Source: Candidatus Atribacteria bacterium UBA6251 | GTDB lineage: Bacteria > Atribacterota > Phoenicimicrobiia > Phoenicimicrobiales > Phoenicimicrobiaceae | Reading direction: 5' to 3' | NCBI GenBank assembly: GCA_002441285.1 | Contig: DJVR01000026.1 | Span: 1 to 23,022, forward strand | DNA length: 23,022 bases | In this document: positions 7,925 to 15,520 of the stretch, in pieces | How positions within the stretch are numbered: the stretch's first letter is position 1 | How the letters are laid out: the number at the start of each line of letters is the position of its first letter | The notes under the pieces: generated by a model | The model's input: the letters and a program-made list of their open reading frames with translations, nothing else | Database searches by the model: none | What the model was told of the DNA's origin: nothing | Translations under genes and position numbers: made by a program

Positions 7925-9403
7925 CTAAGCCTCTTCCCGTTCTATACCATAATTTGGTGCTTCTTTGGTAATAATAACATCGTGAGGATGACTTTCTTTT
8001 AAACTTGCTGAAGTGATTTTAATAAATTTAGTATTTGATTGTAATTCCTGGATGTTTTTTACTCCACAATAACCCATTCCTGCCCTCACCCCGCCTAATA
8101 ATTGAAAGATAAAGGTAGATAAACGACCTTTATAAGAAATCCTACCTTCAATTCCTTCCGGTACCAGTTTGCTTTCTTCATTACCACTCTGGAAGTATCT
8201 ATCTTTTCCACCTTTTTTCATTGCTCCCAGTGAACCCATCCCTCTATATTCTTTATAACTTCTTCCCTTATAAAGAACTACTTCTCCCGGGCTCTCTTCT
8301 GTCCCCGCAAAAAGACTACCAATCATTACCGAATCCGCCCCTACAGCTAAGGCTTTAGTAATATCGCCAGAATATTTAATTCCTCCATCAGCAATGACTG
8401 GTATATTATATTTTTGAGCAGCCTTTTTGCATTCTTGGATAGCTGAAATCTGTGGAACTCCTACTCCCGCAACTACCCGAGTAGTACATATAGAACCCGG
8501 ACCTATGCCAACTTTTATAGCATCAACTCCAGCTTTAATTAAATCTTCTGCTCCGGTATAAGTAGCTACGTTCCCACCCACCAGCTCTATATCAAACCTT
8601 TTCTTTATCTTTTTTATCGCTTCTATTACCCGCACAGAGTGTCCATGCGCGCTATCTACCACTATTACATCTACTTTGGACTTAATTAATACCTCTACCC
8701 GCTCTAACATATCTTGAGAAATACCTACTGCCGCTCCAACCCTCAGCCTACCTTGATCATCCTTACAAGAGAAAGGATACTGTTCTACCTTTTCAATATC
8801 TTTAATAGTAATTAGACCTTTCAAAATAAAGTTATCATTTACTAAAGGGAGCTTTTCAATTCGGTGTTGATGTAAAATACTTTTTGCTTCTTCTAAAGTA
8901 GTCCCTACTGGGGCAGTGATCAGGTTTTTACAGGTCATTACTTCTTTAATTTTAACTTTGTAATCTTTTAAAAACCTGATATCTCGGTTAGTTAATATCC
9001 CTACTAATTTCTTTTCTTGATTCACAATCGGGATACCTGAGATATGATATTTTTCCATTAGTTCAACTGCTTCTCCCACCTTATGGTCGGGATGAAGATA
9101 TATAGGGTCAACTATGATACCACTTTCTGAGCGCTTTACTTTATTTACCTCTTCTGCTTGTTCTTCAATAGACATATTCCGATGAATAATACCGATACCT
9201 CCCTCTCGAGCAATAGCTATGGCTAATCTTGATTCGGTAACCGTATCCATTGCTGCACTACTTAAGGGAATATTGATGCGAATATTTTTACTAAAAAGAG
9301 TAGAAACATCCACTTCTTTGGGAAGTATAGCAGATTCCTGAGGAACTAGAAGAATATCATCAAAGGTTAAACCTTCAAAATCTAAAAATCTGTCTTTTTG
9401 CAT
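7925..9403 (-). CDS. guaB: Inosine-5'-monophosphate dehydrogenase
   Basis: Converts IMP to XMP with NAD+, the first committed step to GMP. The frame opens at 9427, but I place the start at the ATG at 9403 because a strong AAGGAGGGG lies 5 bases before it, whereas the upstream ATG has no ribosome site; this gives 492 residues. The TIM barrel begins with LTFDDILLVP, and two CBS domains lie at about residues 97-207. The catalytic loop GPGSICTTR gives Cys306. The mobile flap and the C-terminal YRGMGSLGAM and GVRAGMGYCG motifs are intact. It has a consensus promoter and a leader of about 200 bases. It consumes NAD+, and the NAD pathway genes are divergent from it. Confidence 0.97.
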   Translation of the reverse strand: MQKDRFLDFEGLTFDDILLVPQESAILPKEVDVSTLFSKNIRINIPLSSAAMDTVTESRLAIAIAREGGIGIIHRNMSIEEQAEEVNKVKRSESGIIVDPIYLHPDHKVGEAVELMEKYHISGIPIVNQEKKLVGILTNRDIRFLKDYKVKIKEVMTCKNLITAPVGTTLEEAKSILHQHRIEKLPLVNDNFILKGLITIKDIEKVEQYPFSCKDDQGRLRVGAAVGISQDMLERVEVLIKSKVDVIVVDSAHGHSVRVIEAIKKIKKRFDIELVGGNVATYTGAEDLIKAGVDAIKVGIGPGSICTTRVVAGVGVPQISAIQECKKAAQKYNIPVIADGGIKYSGDITKALAVGADSVMIGSLFAGTEESPGEVVLYKGRSYKEYRGMGSLGAMKKGGKDRYFQSGNEESKLVPEGIEGRISYKGRLSTFIFQLLGGVRAGMGYCGVKNIQELQSNTKFIKITSASLKESHPHDVIITKEAPNYGIEREEA

Positions 9404-9606
9404 ATTTTCCCCTCCTTCTTTCTTCATTAGCAGCCAGTTATATATAAAGAGGTAACCAAAAGAGGTCCTCTAATTTTACTTGGAGGCAGAAAAAATTAGA
9501 GCGAGAAACTGACTTACCGATGATATTTATGCAAATTTTATGTCCTTAATATTAATTTACAGTTAAAATTTAGCTTTAACTTTGGGCAAAACTTTTTATT
9601 TTTATA
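9404..9606 (-). promoter_or_regulatory. Structured 5' leader of guaB
   Basis: The leader pairs GGTAA (9518-9514) with TTACC (9455-9451). Inside it, TCTAATTTT (9500-9492) pairs with AAAATTAGA (9477-9469), a perfect 9-bp stem. The 14-base loop contains GCCTCC, complementary over five bases to the guaB ribosome site AAGGAGGGG (9417-9409). I do not recognise it as any named riboswitch; the purine aptamer core is absent. Confidence 0.45.
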
Positions 9607-9635
9607 ATATTACCCTTCTTCCTAAGTCTTGTCAA
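9607..9635 (-). promoter_or_regulatory. Sigma70-type promoter for guaB
   Basis: Minus-strand TTGACA (9635-9630), exactly 17 bases, then TAATAT (9612-9607). This is close to consensus, so strong expression is expected. The predicted start near 9600 gives a leader of about 200 bases. Confidence 0.8.
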
Positions 9636-9882
9636 TAAAAGTAAAATATTAAATGGAGTAAAAATAACCAATATTATCGGGGTGGTAAAATTTGCTTAAT
9701 TTTATAATTTAATATAGCTTTTTTAAAATTAATTCTCTATTTTCTTTCTGTTTTGTTTTTAATCATATATAATACCATTAAAATAGATTTTACTTATAAT
9801 CTTTTTTTGTTATAATGACAATAAAATCAAAATAGATTAATTATTATAGTATATTATTAGAATTTAGAAAGGGGTTTTCAAA
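9636..9882. other. Divergent guaB/nadA intergenic region
   Basis: The region has no coding frame and is strongly AT-rich. It contains the nadA promoter and two copies of AAAATAGATT (9780-9789 and 9829-9838) that flank it. The ribosome site AAAGGGG (9868-9874) for nadA is at the end. Confidence 0.5.
9789..9816 (+). promoter_or_regulatory. Candidate nadA promoter
   Basis: TTTACT (9789-9794), a 16-base spacer and a perfect TATAAT (9811-9816). The predicted leader is about 60 bases. The 10-base direct repeats on both sides could be an operator for a NAD-responsive repressor, which is inference. Confidence 0.5.
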
Positions 9883-9885
9883 ATT
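9868..9885 (+). promoter_or_regulatory. Ribosome site and AUU start of nadA
   Basis: AAAGGGG (9868-9874), an 8-base spacer, then ATT at 9883-9885. This decides the start of nadA because no standard start codon exists between the in-frame stop at 9865 and the conserved N-terminal motifs. CTG at 9913 is a possible alternative but has no ribosome site. Confidence 0.65.
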
Positions 9886-10809
9886 AAGGTTAATGATTTA
9901 GCTAATCAAAATCTGATTAATGAGATACTATTCTGGAAAGAAAAGAGAAAAGCAATAATTTTAGCCCATTACTACCAACCTGCTGAAATTCAAATAATTG
10001 CTGATTATACAGGAGATTCTCTTGCCCTTAGTCAGCAAGCAGCCAAAACTTCCGCCCGGGTTATAGTCTTCTGTGGAGTTCATTTTATGGCCGAGACCGC
10101 AGCTATTCTATCTCCCGATAAAATTGTTCTTCTTCCTGAGATCAAAGCAGGCTGTCCCATGGCCGATATGGCAACTTGGGAGGCAGTAAAAAAAATGAAA
10201 GAAGAGCTACCTCAGGTGGTGGTAGTTTCTTACATAAATACTTCAGCAGCAGTAAAATCTCTGAGTGATTATTGCTGTACTTCTTCTAATGCAGTTCAAA
10301 TCGTTCAGGCTATTTCTCCGGAGAAAGATATCTTATTTATTCCTGATCAGAATTTGGCTCAATTTACCGCCCAAAAGACCAAAAGAAAGATTATTCCCTG
10401 GACCGGTTATTGTCCTATTCACCATTCCCTCAGCAAAGAAGAAGTACTCCAAGCCAAAAAAAATCATCCTCAAGCCCTGCTGCTGGTTCATCCTGAATGT
10501 CGTCCAGAAGTATGTACTTTGGCAGATTATATAGGTAGTACCAAAGGGATAATCGATTTTGCTAGTAAAAGTAATCACCAGGAATTTATTATCGGCACAG
10601 AAAAGGGGATTATTTTTCCTTTGCTCAGTAAAAATCCAGATAAAAAATTCTATTGGGCTTCTGAAAGAATGGTCTGTCCGGATATGAAACTTATATCTTT
10701 GGAAAAGATTCTTTATTCTTTAAAAGAATTAACTCCTCAAGTTACTGTTCCAGCCCCACTGAGAAAAAAATCCTTACAGGCTATAAACAGGATGGTAGAA
10801 GTAATCTGA
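9883..10809 (+). CDS. nadA: Quinolinate synthase, probable ATT start
   Basis: Condenses iminoaspartate with dihydroxyacetone phosphate to quinolinate, using a [4Fe-4S] cluster. From ATT at 9883 the protein has 308 residues, a normal NadA length. The first ATG, at 10087, would cut off conserved sequence such as AHYYQPAEIQ, DYTGDSLALS and VFCGVHFM. Upstream of 9883 the frame is open only to a stop at 9865 and contains no ATG, GTG or TTG. AAAGGGG lies 8 bases before the ATT, so a rare AUU start is the best reading. Cluster ligands are Cys91 (AGCPMADM), Cys177 (TGYCPIHH) and Cys265 (MVCPDMK), with the family's spacing of about 87 residues. First gene of nadABC. Confidence 0.95.
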   Translation: MKVNDLANQNLINEILFWKEKRKAIILAHYYQPAEIQIIADYTGDSLALSQQAAKTSARVIVFCGVHFMAETAAILSPDKIVLLPEIKAGCPMADMATWEAVKKMKEELPQVVVVSYINTSAAVKSLSDYCCTSSNAVQIVQAISPEKDILFIPDQNLAQFTAQKTKRKIIPWTGYCPIHHSLSKEEVLQAKKNHPQALLLVHPECRPEVCTLADYIGSTKGIIDFASKSNHQEFIIGTEKGIIFPLLSKNPDKKFYWASERMVCPDMKLISLEKILYSLKELTPQVTVPAPLRKKSLQAINRMVEVI

Positions 10810-10943
10810 TTAGTTATTTAGATAATCGTATAAAAGAATAAAAGGCTGTTAGTAAAGCTTAAGAGATAAATACTTAGTTAGATAGAGTTTATTAACCTTT
10901 AACTGATTTAGTTACCCTAAAACTTTGGAAAGGACAATTTTAC

Positions 10944-12533
10944 ATGACACCACGTTATTTAATCAATTTTGATCTATCTTCTCTGGAGAGAAAATACTCT
11001 GATTTTTTAGTGGTTGGTTCTGGAATCGCTGGATTATATACTTCTCTCAAACTGCTGGATAAAGGAATAGTAACCATTTTAACTAAAAATAAATTAAAAG
11101 AAAGTAGTACCGAATATGCTCAGGGAGGGATTGCAGTAGCCTTAGGCAATGAAGATTCTCCCCGCCTACATATGGAAGACACCCTAAAAGCAGGAGCAAA
11201 CTTTTGTGATCGCCAGGCAGTAGAAGTTTTAGCTACTGAAGGCCCTGGATGTGTAGAGGAATTAATAGAACTAGGGACTAAATTCGACAAAATTGAGGGT
11301 AAATATAAAACGACACTGGAGGCCGCCCATCAACGACCTCGCATCTTGCATGCTCAGGGAGATGCTACTGGAGCAGAAATAGAAAGAGCGCTTTCAGAAA
11401 AAGTAATTAAAGAAAATAAGATTCAAATCAAGGAAAATATTTTTGTAATAGATATTTTAACCAAAGATAATTTCTGTTATGGAGTAATGGTCTGGGATAA
11501 TAATGACCAAAAAATTAAAGCTTATTTGGCTAAAGCCACCATTTTTGCCAGTGGAGGAGCTGGTCAACTCTATAGCAACACTACCAACCCAGAAGTAGCT
11601 ACTGGTGATGGTATTGCTGCAGCTTTCAGGGGCGGGGCAAAGGTAACTGATCTAGAATTTATTCAGTTTCATCCCACTGCTCTATTTTATCCAGGAAGTC
11701 CAAAATTCTTGATTTCTGAAGCAGTTCGAGGAGAAGGAGCTATTTTAAAAGATATAAAAGGAGAGCCTTTTATGGCTTTTTATCATCCAGATAAAGAATT
11801 AGCTCCTCGAGACATAGTAGCTAGGGCAATTTTTTTACAGATGAAAAAGAATAAAACTAATTATGTTTATTTAGATGCCACCCAAATAAAACAAAAATTT
11901 TCCAAACGTTTTCCTAATATTTATAAAAAATGTCTTTCGCTAGGCATTAACCCAGAAAAAGATTATATTCCAGTAGCTCCTGCTTCCCATTACACTATGG
12001 GCGGAATTAAAACTGACCTCTGGGGGAAAACAAATCTTTTTAATCTCTACGCCTGTGGTGAATGCACCTCTACCGGGGTGCATGGAGCAAATCGTTTAGC
12101 TAGTAATTCTCTTCTGGAAGGTCTAGTCTTCGGGAAAAGAATTGCTCAAATTATTGCAACAGAAAGTAAATTACTTAATTCCATAAAATTAGAAGACCTA
12201 AAACTTTCTGCTCATCTTTCCCGAAAAAAAGATAAAATTTATAATCCTTTAAAATTAAGAAAAGAATTACAAAATCTCATGTGGAATAGAGTAGGAATTA
12301 TTCGCCAGGCTAATGATTTAAAGGAAGCAAAAAATAAAATTAAAGAGTGGCAGTCAGTGGTATTTAGCGCTGAACTTACTACTCCTTTAGAATTTGAACT
12401 GGCTAACCTACTAGGGTTAGCTGAATTAGTAACCAATTCTGCCTTATTAAGAGAAGAAAGCCGAGGGGCGCATTATCGCTTGGACTTTCCTCAAAAAGAT
12501 GATCAACACTGGAAAAAACATATTATATATTAA
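10944..12533 (+). CDS. nadB: L-aspartate oxidase
   Basis: Flavoprotein oxidising L-aspartate to iminoaspartate, the substrate of NadA. The 529-residue sequence opens with the FAD motif GSGIAG (25-30). It carries the STEYAQGGIA block (55-64) and the active-site residues expected from the family: His243 (QFHPTAL), Arg289 (APRDIVARA), His349 (ASHYTMGG) and Arg384 (GANRLASNS). The C-terminal helical domain ends with RGAHYRLDFP, as in other NadB proteins and fumarate reductase relatives. The 134-base gap after nadA is long for an operon, but no promoter is obvious in it. AAAGGA lies 9 bases before the ATG. In anaerobes the electron acceptor is probably fumarate rather than oxygen. Confidence 0.97.
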   Translation: MTPRYLINFDLSSLERKYSDFLVVGSGIAGLYTSLKLLDKGIVTILTKNKLKESSTEYAQGGIAVALGNEDSPRLHMEDTLKAGANFCDRQAVEVLATEGPGCVEELIELGTKFDKIEGKYKTTLEAAHQRPRILHAQGDATGAEIERALSEKVIKENKIQIKENIFVIDILTKDNFCYGVMVWDNNDQKIKAYLAKATIFASGGAGQLYSNTTNPEVATGDGIAAAFRGGAKVTDLEFIQFHPTALFYPGSPKFLISEAVRGEGAILKDIKGEPFMAFYHPDKELAPRDIVARAIFLQMKKNKTNYVYLDATQIKQKFSKRFPNIYKKCLSLGINPEKDYIPVAPASHYTMGGIKTDLWGKTNLFNLYACGECTSTGVHGANRLASNSLLEGLVFGKRIAQIIATESKLLNSIKLEDLKLSAHLSRKKDKIYNPLKLRKELQNLMWNRVGIIRQANDLKEAKNKIKEWQSVVFSAELTTPLEFELANLLGLAELVTNSALLREESRGAHYRLDFPQKDDQHWKKHIIY

Positions 12534-12620
12534 CTTAATTAGTTGATTAGTTAGTTATATAGTTACTAAGTTAAATGATTAATTAACTAACCAGGTAATT
12601 AGGTAACTCGTTAACTAAAA
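12533..12620. repeat. Degenerate period-4 repeat between nadB and nadC
   Basis: The gap reads almost entirely as four-base words of the type purine-N-pyrimidine-T. From 12537 it begins AATT AGTT GATT AGTT AGTT and continues through AACT, AACC, AGGT and AACT to about 12616. It is not an exact tandem array but keeps the phase over about 80 bases. Similar stretches occur at three other gaps in the window. Function unknown. Confidence 0.7.
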
Positions 12621-12641
12621 ATAAAGAGGTGTTTTAAAAAG

Positions 12642-13487
12642 ATGATCTTCCCCGAAAGAGACAATATCAAAATTAATAGGATAATTGAGGAAGCTTTATT
12701 AGAAGATATCGGCAATGGGGATATTACTACTGATTCTATTATTGCACCTTCCATCAATAAAAAAGCTATCCTGATTAATAAAGAAGAAGGGATTATTGCC
12801 GGATTAGAAATAGCTCATCTGGTATTTAAAAAACTGGATTCAACTATAAAATTTGGGAAAAAAGTCAAGGAAGGGATAATAGTGAAACCCCATACCACTA
12901 TCGCTGAAATCAATGGCTCAGCTCGTATTATCCTGCAAGGAGAAAGAGTGGCCTTAAATTTTCTTCAGCGTATGTCAGGGATTGCTACTACTACTTTTAA
13001 ATTTTGTCAGAAAGTAAAAGACTATCCAGTGCAAATTCTAGATACCCGCAAGACTATTCCCGGGCTAAGAATCCTGGATAAATATGCAATACGTATAGGA
13101 GGAGGAAAAAATCATCGCTTTGGATTGTACGATGCAGTATTAATTAAAGACAATCATATCGCGGTAGCTGGAAGTATAACCTCAGCAGTAAATTTAGTGC
13201 GTTCAAAAACTTCTCCTTTGATTAAAATTGAAATAGAAGTCCAAAATCTGATCCAATTGCAAGAAGCATTAAAAGCTGGGGTAGATATTATAATGTTAGA
13301 TAATATGGATTTAGAAACTATGAAACAGGCAGTCAAATTAGCTAAAGGAAAGGTGCTAATTGAAGCCTCGGGTGGTATAACCCTGGACAAGGTTAAAGAA
13401 ATTGCTGCTACGGGAGTAGATTTCATCTCAGTAGGAAGCCTCACTCATTCAGTAAAAGCACTAGATATTAGTTTAGAGATAATTTAG
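12642..13487 (+). CDS. nadC: Nicotinate-nucleotide pyrophosphorylase (quinolinate phosphoribosyltransferase)
   Basis: Transfers phosphoribose from PRPP to quinolinate with decarboxylation, giving nicotinate mononucleotide and completing the pathway begun by NadB and NadA. The 281 residues contain the N-terminal EDIGNGDITTD motif, RVALNFLQRMSG (Arg102), DTRKTIPGLR (Arg136, Lys137), GGGKNHRFGL (His158, Arg159), IKDNH (Lys169), Glu198 in IEIEVQ and Asp220 in MLDNMD. All known substrate-binding residues are present. GAGGTG precedes the ATG. The 108-base gap from nadB is filled by the period-4 repeat, and no separate promoter is visible, so a nadABC operon is likely. Confidence 0.97.
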   Translation: MIFPERDNIKINRIIEEALLEDIGNGDITTDSIIAPSINKKAILINKEEGIIAGLEIAHLVFKKLDSTIKFGKKVKEGIIVKPHTTIAEINGSARIILQGERVALNFLQRMSGIATTTFKFCQKVKDYPVQILDTRKTIPGLRILDKYAIRIGGGKNHRFGLYDAVLIKDNHIAVAGSITSAVNLVRSKTSPLIKIEIEVQNLIQLQEALKAGVDIIMLDNMDLETMKQAVKLAKGKVLIEASGGITLDKVKEIAATGVDFISVGSLTHSVKALDISLEII

Positions 13488-13750
13488 TATCTTATAATCA
13501 TATCCTGCAAAAATTGAATTCAGAAGTCAGGAATCAGAATAAATTCGTATATCGTATTACCCAATTTCTTGATTATTAGAAGAGTGTTTGATTTACTAAA
13601 CCTTTAAAAATACAGTGCAAATAAATCCACTCCTTAGCAGATATAAAAATTACCTCATCTTTATTTCCTAACCTCTTAAGAAAAGAAGGCTAATGGTAAA
13701 ATAGGTATAATACGTAGGCAATATACTTCACCATATACGAAAAAATAGTG

Positions 13751-13795
13751 TTAAGTTTTAAATTATTACCTTATGCTTTAAACTTAAAGTTTTTT
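13751..13795 (+). terminator. Possible intrinsic terminator after nadC
   Basis: TTAAGTTTTAAA (13751-13762) pairs with TTTAAACTTAA (13777-13787) with one bulged T, followed by TTTTTT at 13790-13795. The stem is AT-only and lies about 260 bases after nadC, so it is weak support. Confidence 0.35.
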
Positions 13796-13840
13796 GTAGT
13801 AAACCAATAGAGGACAAAACATCTGTCTTATAAATTGGAG

Positions 13841-13885
13841 GATTAGCTCACTAACTGGCTTACTACTTATCTAAAAACTAATCAC
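13841..13885. repeat. Short period-4 tract before coaX end
   Basis: From 13841 the sequence reads GATT AGCT CACT AACT GGCT and then TACT-type words, keeping T at every fourth base. It resembles the longer tract at 12533-12620. Confidence 0.45.
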
Positions 13886-13909
13886 TATTCACCATCGACG
13901 AAAGACTTT

Positions 13910-14674
13910 TTATTGGTTCATTTCATAAACTATTCGTAAACCTTCTAAAGTTAAAAAAGGATTTATTTTATCGATTAGCTTACACTCCCTGCCGATCAGT
14001 TCTGCTTGTCCCCCAGTAGCTACTACCAGGGCATCTTCTCCTATCTCTTTCTTGAATCTTTTAATTAATTCAGTGGTTAATCCCAGATAGCCATACAATA
14101 TCCCTGATTGCATAGCCGAAATAGTATTTCTACCAATAGCGCTTTTTGGTTTAACAAAATCTATTTTAGGTAATTTGGCAGTCCTTTGAACCAATGCTTC
14201 TCCAGAAATTTCAATGCCGGGTGCGATAGCCCCCCCTAAATATGCCCCTTCAGAACTTACTGCACAAAAGGTTATAGCTGTTCCGAAATCTACAATGATT
14301 ATCGGGCTACCATATATCTTATAAGCAGCAATAGCATTTACAATCCTATCCGCTCCTACTTCCTTGGGATTATCCGTTTTAATACTAAGCTCAGTTTTAA
14401 TCCCCGGACCTACAATAAGAGGGGTAACTTTAAAATAATCTTTAGACATTTTATCTAATATCCAGGTTACCGGCGGAATGACACAAGAAATAGCTACCGC
14501 CTTTATCTCCGAGGGATCTATCTTGGAGTGCATTAATAAATTCTTAATTAATATTCCATATTCATCCTCAGTCTTTTTCAGATCAGTAGAAATTCTCCAA
14601 AAATCTTTCAACTGTCTTTCCTGATAAACTCCAATTACGGTATGGGTGTTCCCCACATCCATCACCAGTATCAT
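13910..14674 (-). CDS. coaX: Type III pantothenate kinase
   Basis: Phosphorylates pantothenate in the first step of CoA synthesis. The 254-residue protein shows the ASKHA-fold motifs of CoaX: DVGNTHTVIG (Asp6), the GADR motif at 107-110 (Asp109), and DFGTAITF (Asp129) followed by GGAIAPG. Type III enzymes use a monovalent cation and are not feedback-inhibited by CoA. The ATG is preceded by a purine-rich stretch. A membrane S-component gene ends 76 bases upstream on the same strand, so uptake of the substrate and its phosphorylation are probably co-expressed. Confidence 0.96.
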   Translation of the reverse strand: MILVMDVGNTHTVIGVYQERQLKDFWRISTDLKKTEDEYGILIKNLLMHSKIDPSEIKAVAISCVIPPVTWILDKMSKDYFKVTPLIVGPGIKTELSIKTDNPKEVGADRIVNAIAAYKIYGSPIIIVDFGTAITFCAVSSEGAYLGGAIAPGIEISGEALVQRTAKLPKIDFVKPKSAIGRNTISAMQSGILYGYLGLTTELIKRFKKEIGEDALVVATGGQAELIGRECKLIDKINPFLTLEGLRIVYEMNQ

Positions 14675-14750
14675 CTTGAACCTTTGCCCCCTTGTTCTTT
14701 CTTATCCTTCTTTATACTTTTAATTATTCCAATATGTCTTTAGATAATCT

Positions 14751-15278
14751 TTAATAAGCGAATCTTTTTAAGGCTTTAACTAAAACAATTAACAATAAAG
14801 CTGCTACCACTACTTCTGGAGTACCATGTAACCAGGCAATAGTAATGCTTGCCTTTAAAGGGAGATAACCCCTTAAAGTAGCAAGACCCAAAACTCCAAT
14901 AGTATTGGTTAATGTTCCCACTACTGCAGCTAATAGCGTGTTTTTTCTGAATAAGCGATAAGAATAATACGCCATTACTCCAATAAATATACGTGGTAAA
15001 ATGGCAATAAGTGGATCAGCAAAGATAGGATTAGTAGCATTTAGAAAACTATATATACCAAAGATTAATCCTACTATTGCTCCGACTACAGGTCCTTCTA
15101 ATATTCCTCCTAAAATCGCCGGGATGTGCATAATGGTGGCATGGCCAGCTGGAGTAGGTACTGGAATAAATCCCAGGCGGGTGGTTCCCAGAATAATAGC
15201 TATTGCTCCTAACATACCTGCAATAGTTATCTGACGGATAGACAGGTTGAAGCTAATTGAAGGAGAGTGATTATTCAT
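14751..15278 (-). CDS. ECF transporter S-component, probably pantothenate-type
   Basis: A 175-residue integral membrane protein with about six hydrophobic segments, of the ECF S-component superfamily. The block GHATIMHIPAILGG, followed by GPVVGAIVG and DPLIAILPR, is typical. It has no energising module beside it and must share one with FolT. Substrate by context: coaX lies directly downstream, so pantothenate or another CoA precursor is most likely. I do not use the name panT because sequence alone does not settle this. An ACGGAGGT ribosome site precedes the ATG. Confidence 0.8.
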   Translation of the reverse strand: MNNHSPSISFNLSIRQITIAGMLGAIAIILGTTRLGFIPVPTPAGHATIMHIPAILGGILEGPVVGAIVGLIFGIYSFLNATNPIFADPLIAILPRIFIGVMAYYSYRLFRKNTLLAAVVGTLTNTIGVLGLATLRGYLPLKASITIAWLHGTPEVVVAALLLIVLVKALKRFAY

Positions 15279-15391
15279 TTTTTTTTACCTCCGTTCCAGT
15301 TCTTATTTTTAGATACTAGACGAAAATCCTATTTTATATCTTATTGGTCTTGCTCTTTAAACTCGATGCAAGCCTAATTAAAATCCAAGAC

Positions 15392-15435
15392 ATAAACTAT
15401 AAAAATAGTCTATAATACTTTAATCTTTATGTCAA
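15392..15435 (-). promoter_or_regulatory. Promoter with overlapping palindrome, S-component/coaX operon
   Basis: Minus-strand TTGACA (15435-15430), a 17-base spacer, then TAGACT (15412-15407). An inverted repeat ATAGACTAT-TTTT-ATAGTTTAT (15413-15392, one mismatch) covers the -10 element and the predicted start, a position expected for a repressor operator. Confidence 0.65.
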
Positions 15436-15520
15436 GAATCTATTCCCTAAAAATACAAAAAATATATTATTTATGGATAAAAAGGATATTTATCATTAAT
15501 TATCTAACCATTATTATCAT

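Larger units (their letters stand above)
13488..13909. other. Convergent gap between nadC and coaX
   Basis: These 422 bases hold no convincing gene. A heptad run TTCAGAA-GTCAGGA-ATCAGAA lies at 13519-13539, an AT-rich terminator-like hairpin at 13751-13795, and a short period-4 tract at 13841-13885. The longest frame (minus, 13576-13689, 37 codons) has no usable start codon or ribosome site. Confidence 0.5.

Noticed and set aside
9404..9427. guaB start at the upstream ATG (500 residues)
   Set aside because: There is no ribosome site before it, while AAGGAGGGG sits correctly before the ATG at 9403.
9428..9606. Purine (guanine) or PRPP riboswitch before guaB
   Set aside because: The conserved aptamer cores were searched for by eye and are absent; only generic stems are present.
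10333..10578. Opposite-strand frame inside nadA
   Set aside because: It is a shadow frame over conserved NadA coding sequence.
10087..10809. nadA beginning at the ATG at 10087 (240 residues)
   Set aside because: Conserved NadA sequence continues in frame for 68 codons upstream, so this would be a truncated protein.
13576..13689. 37-codon minus-strand frame between nadC and coaX
   Set aside because: No start codon with a ribosome site and no recognisable motif; this length is expected by chance in AT-rich DNA.
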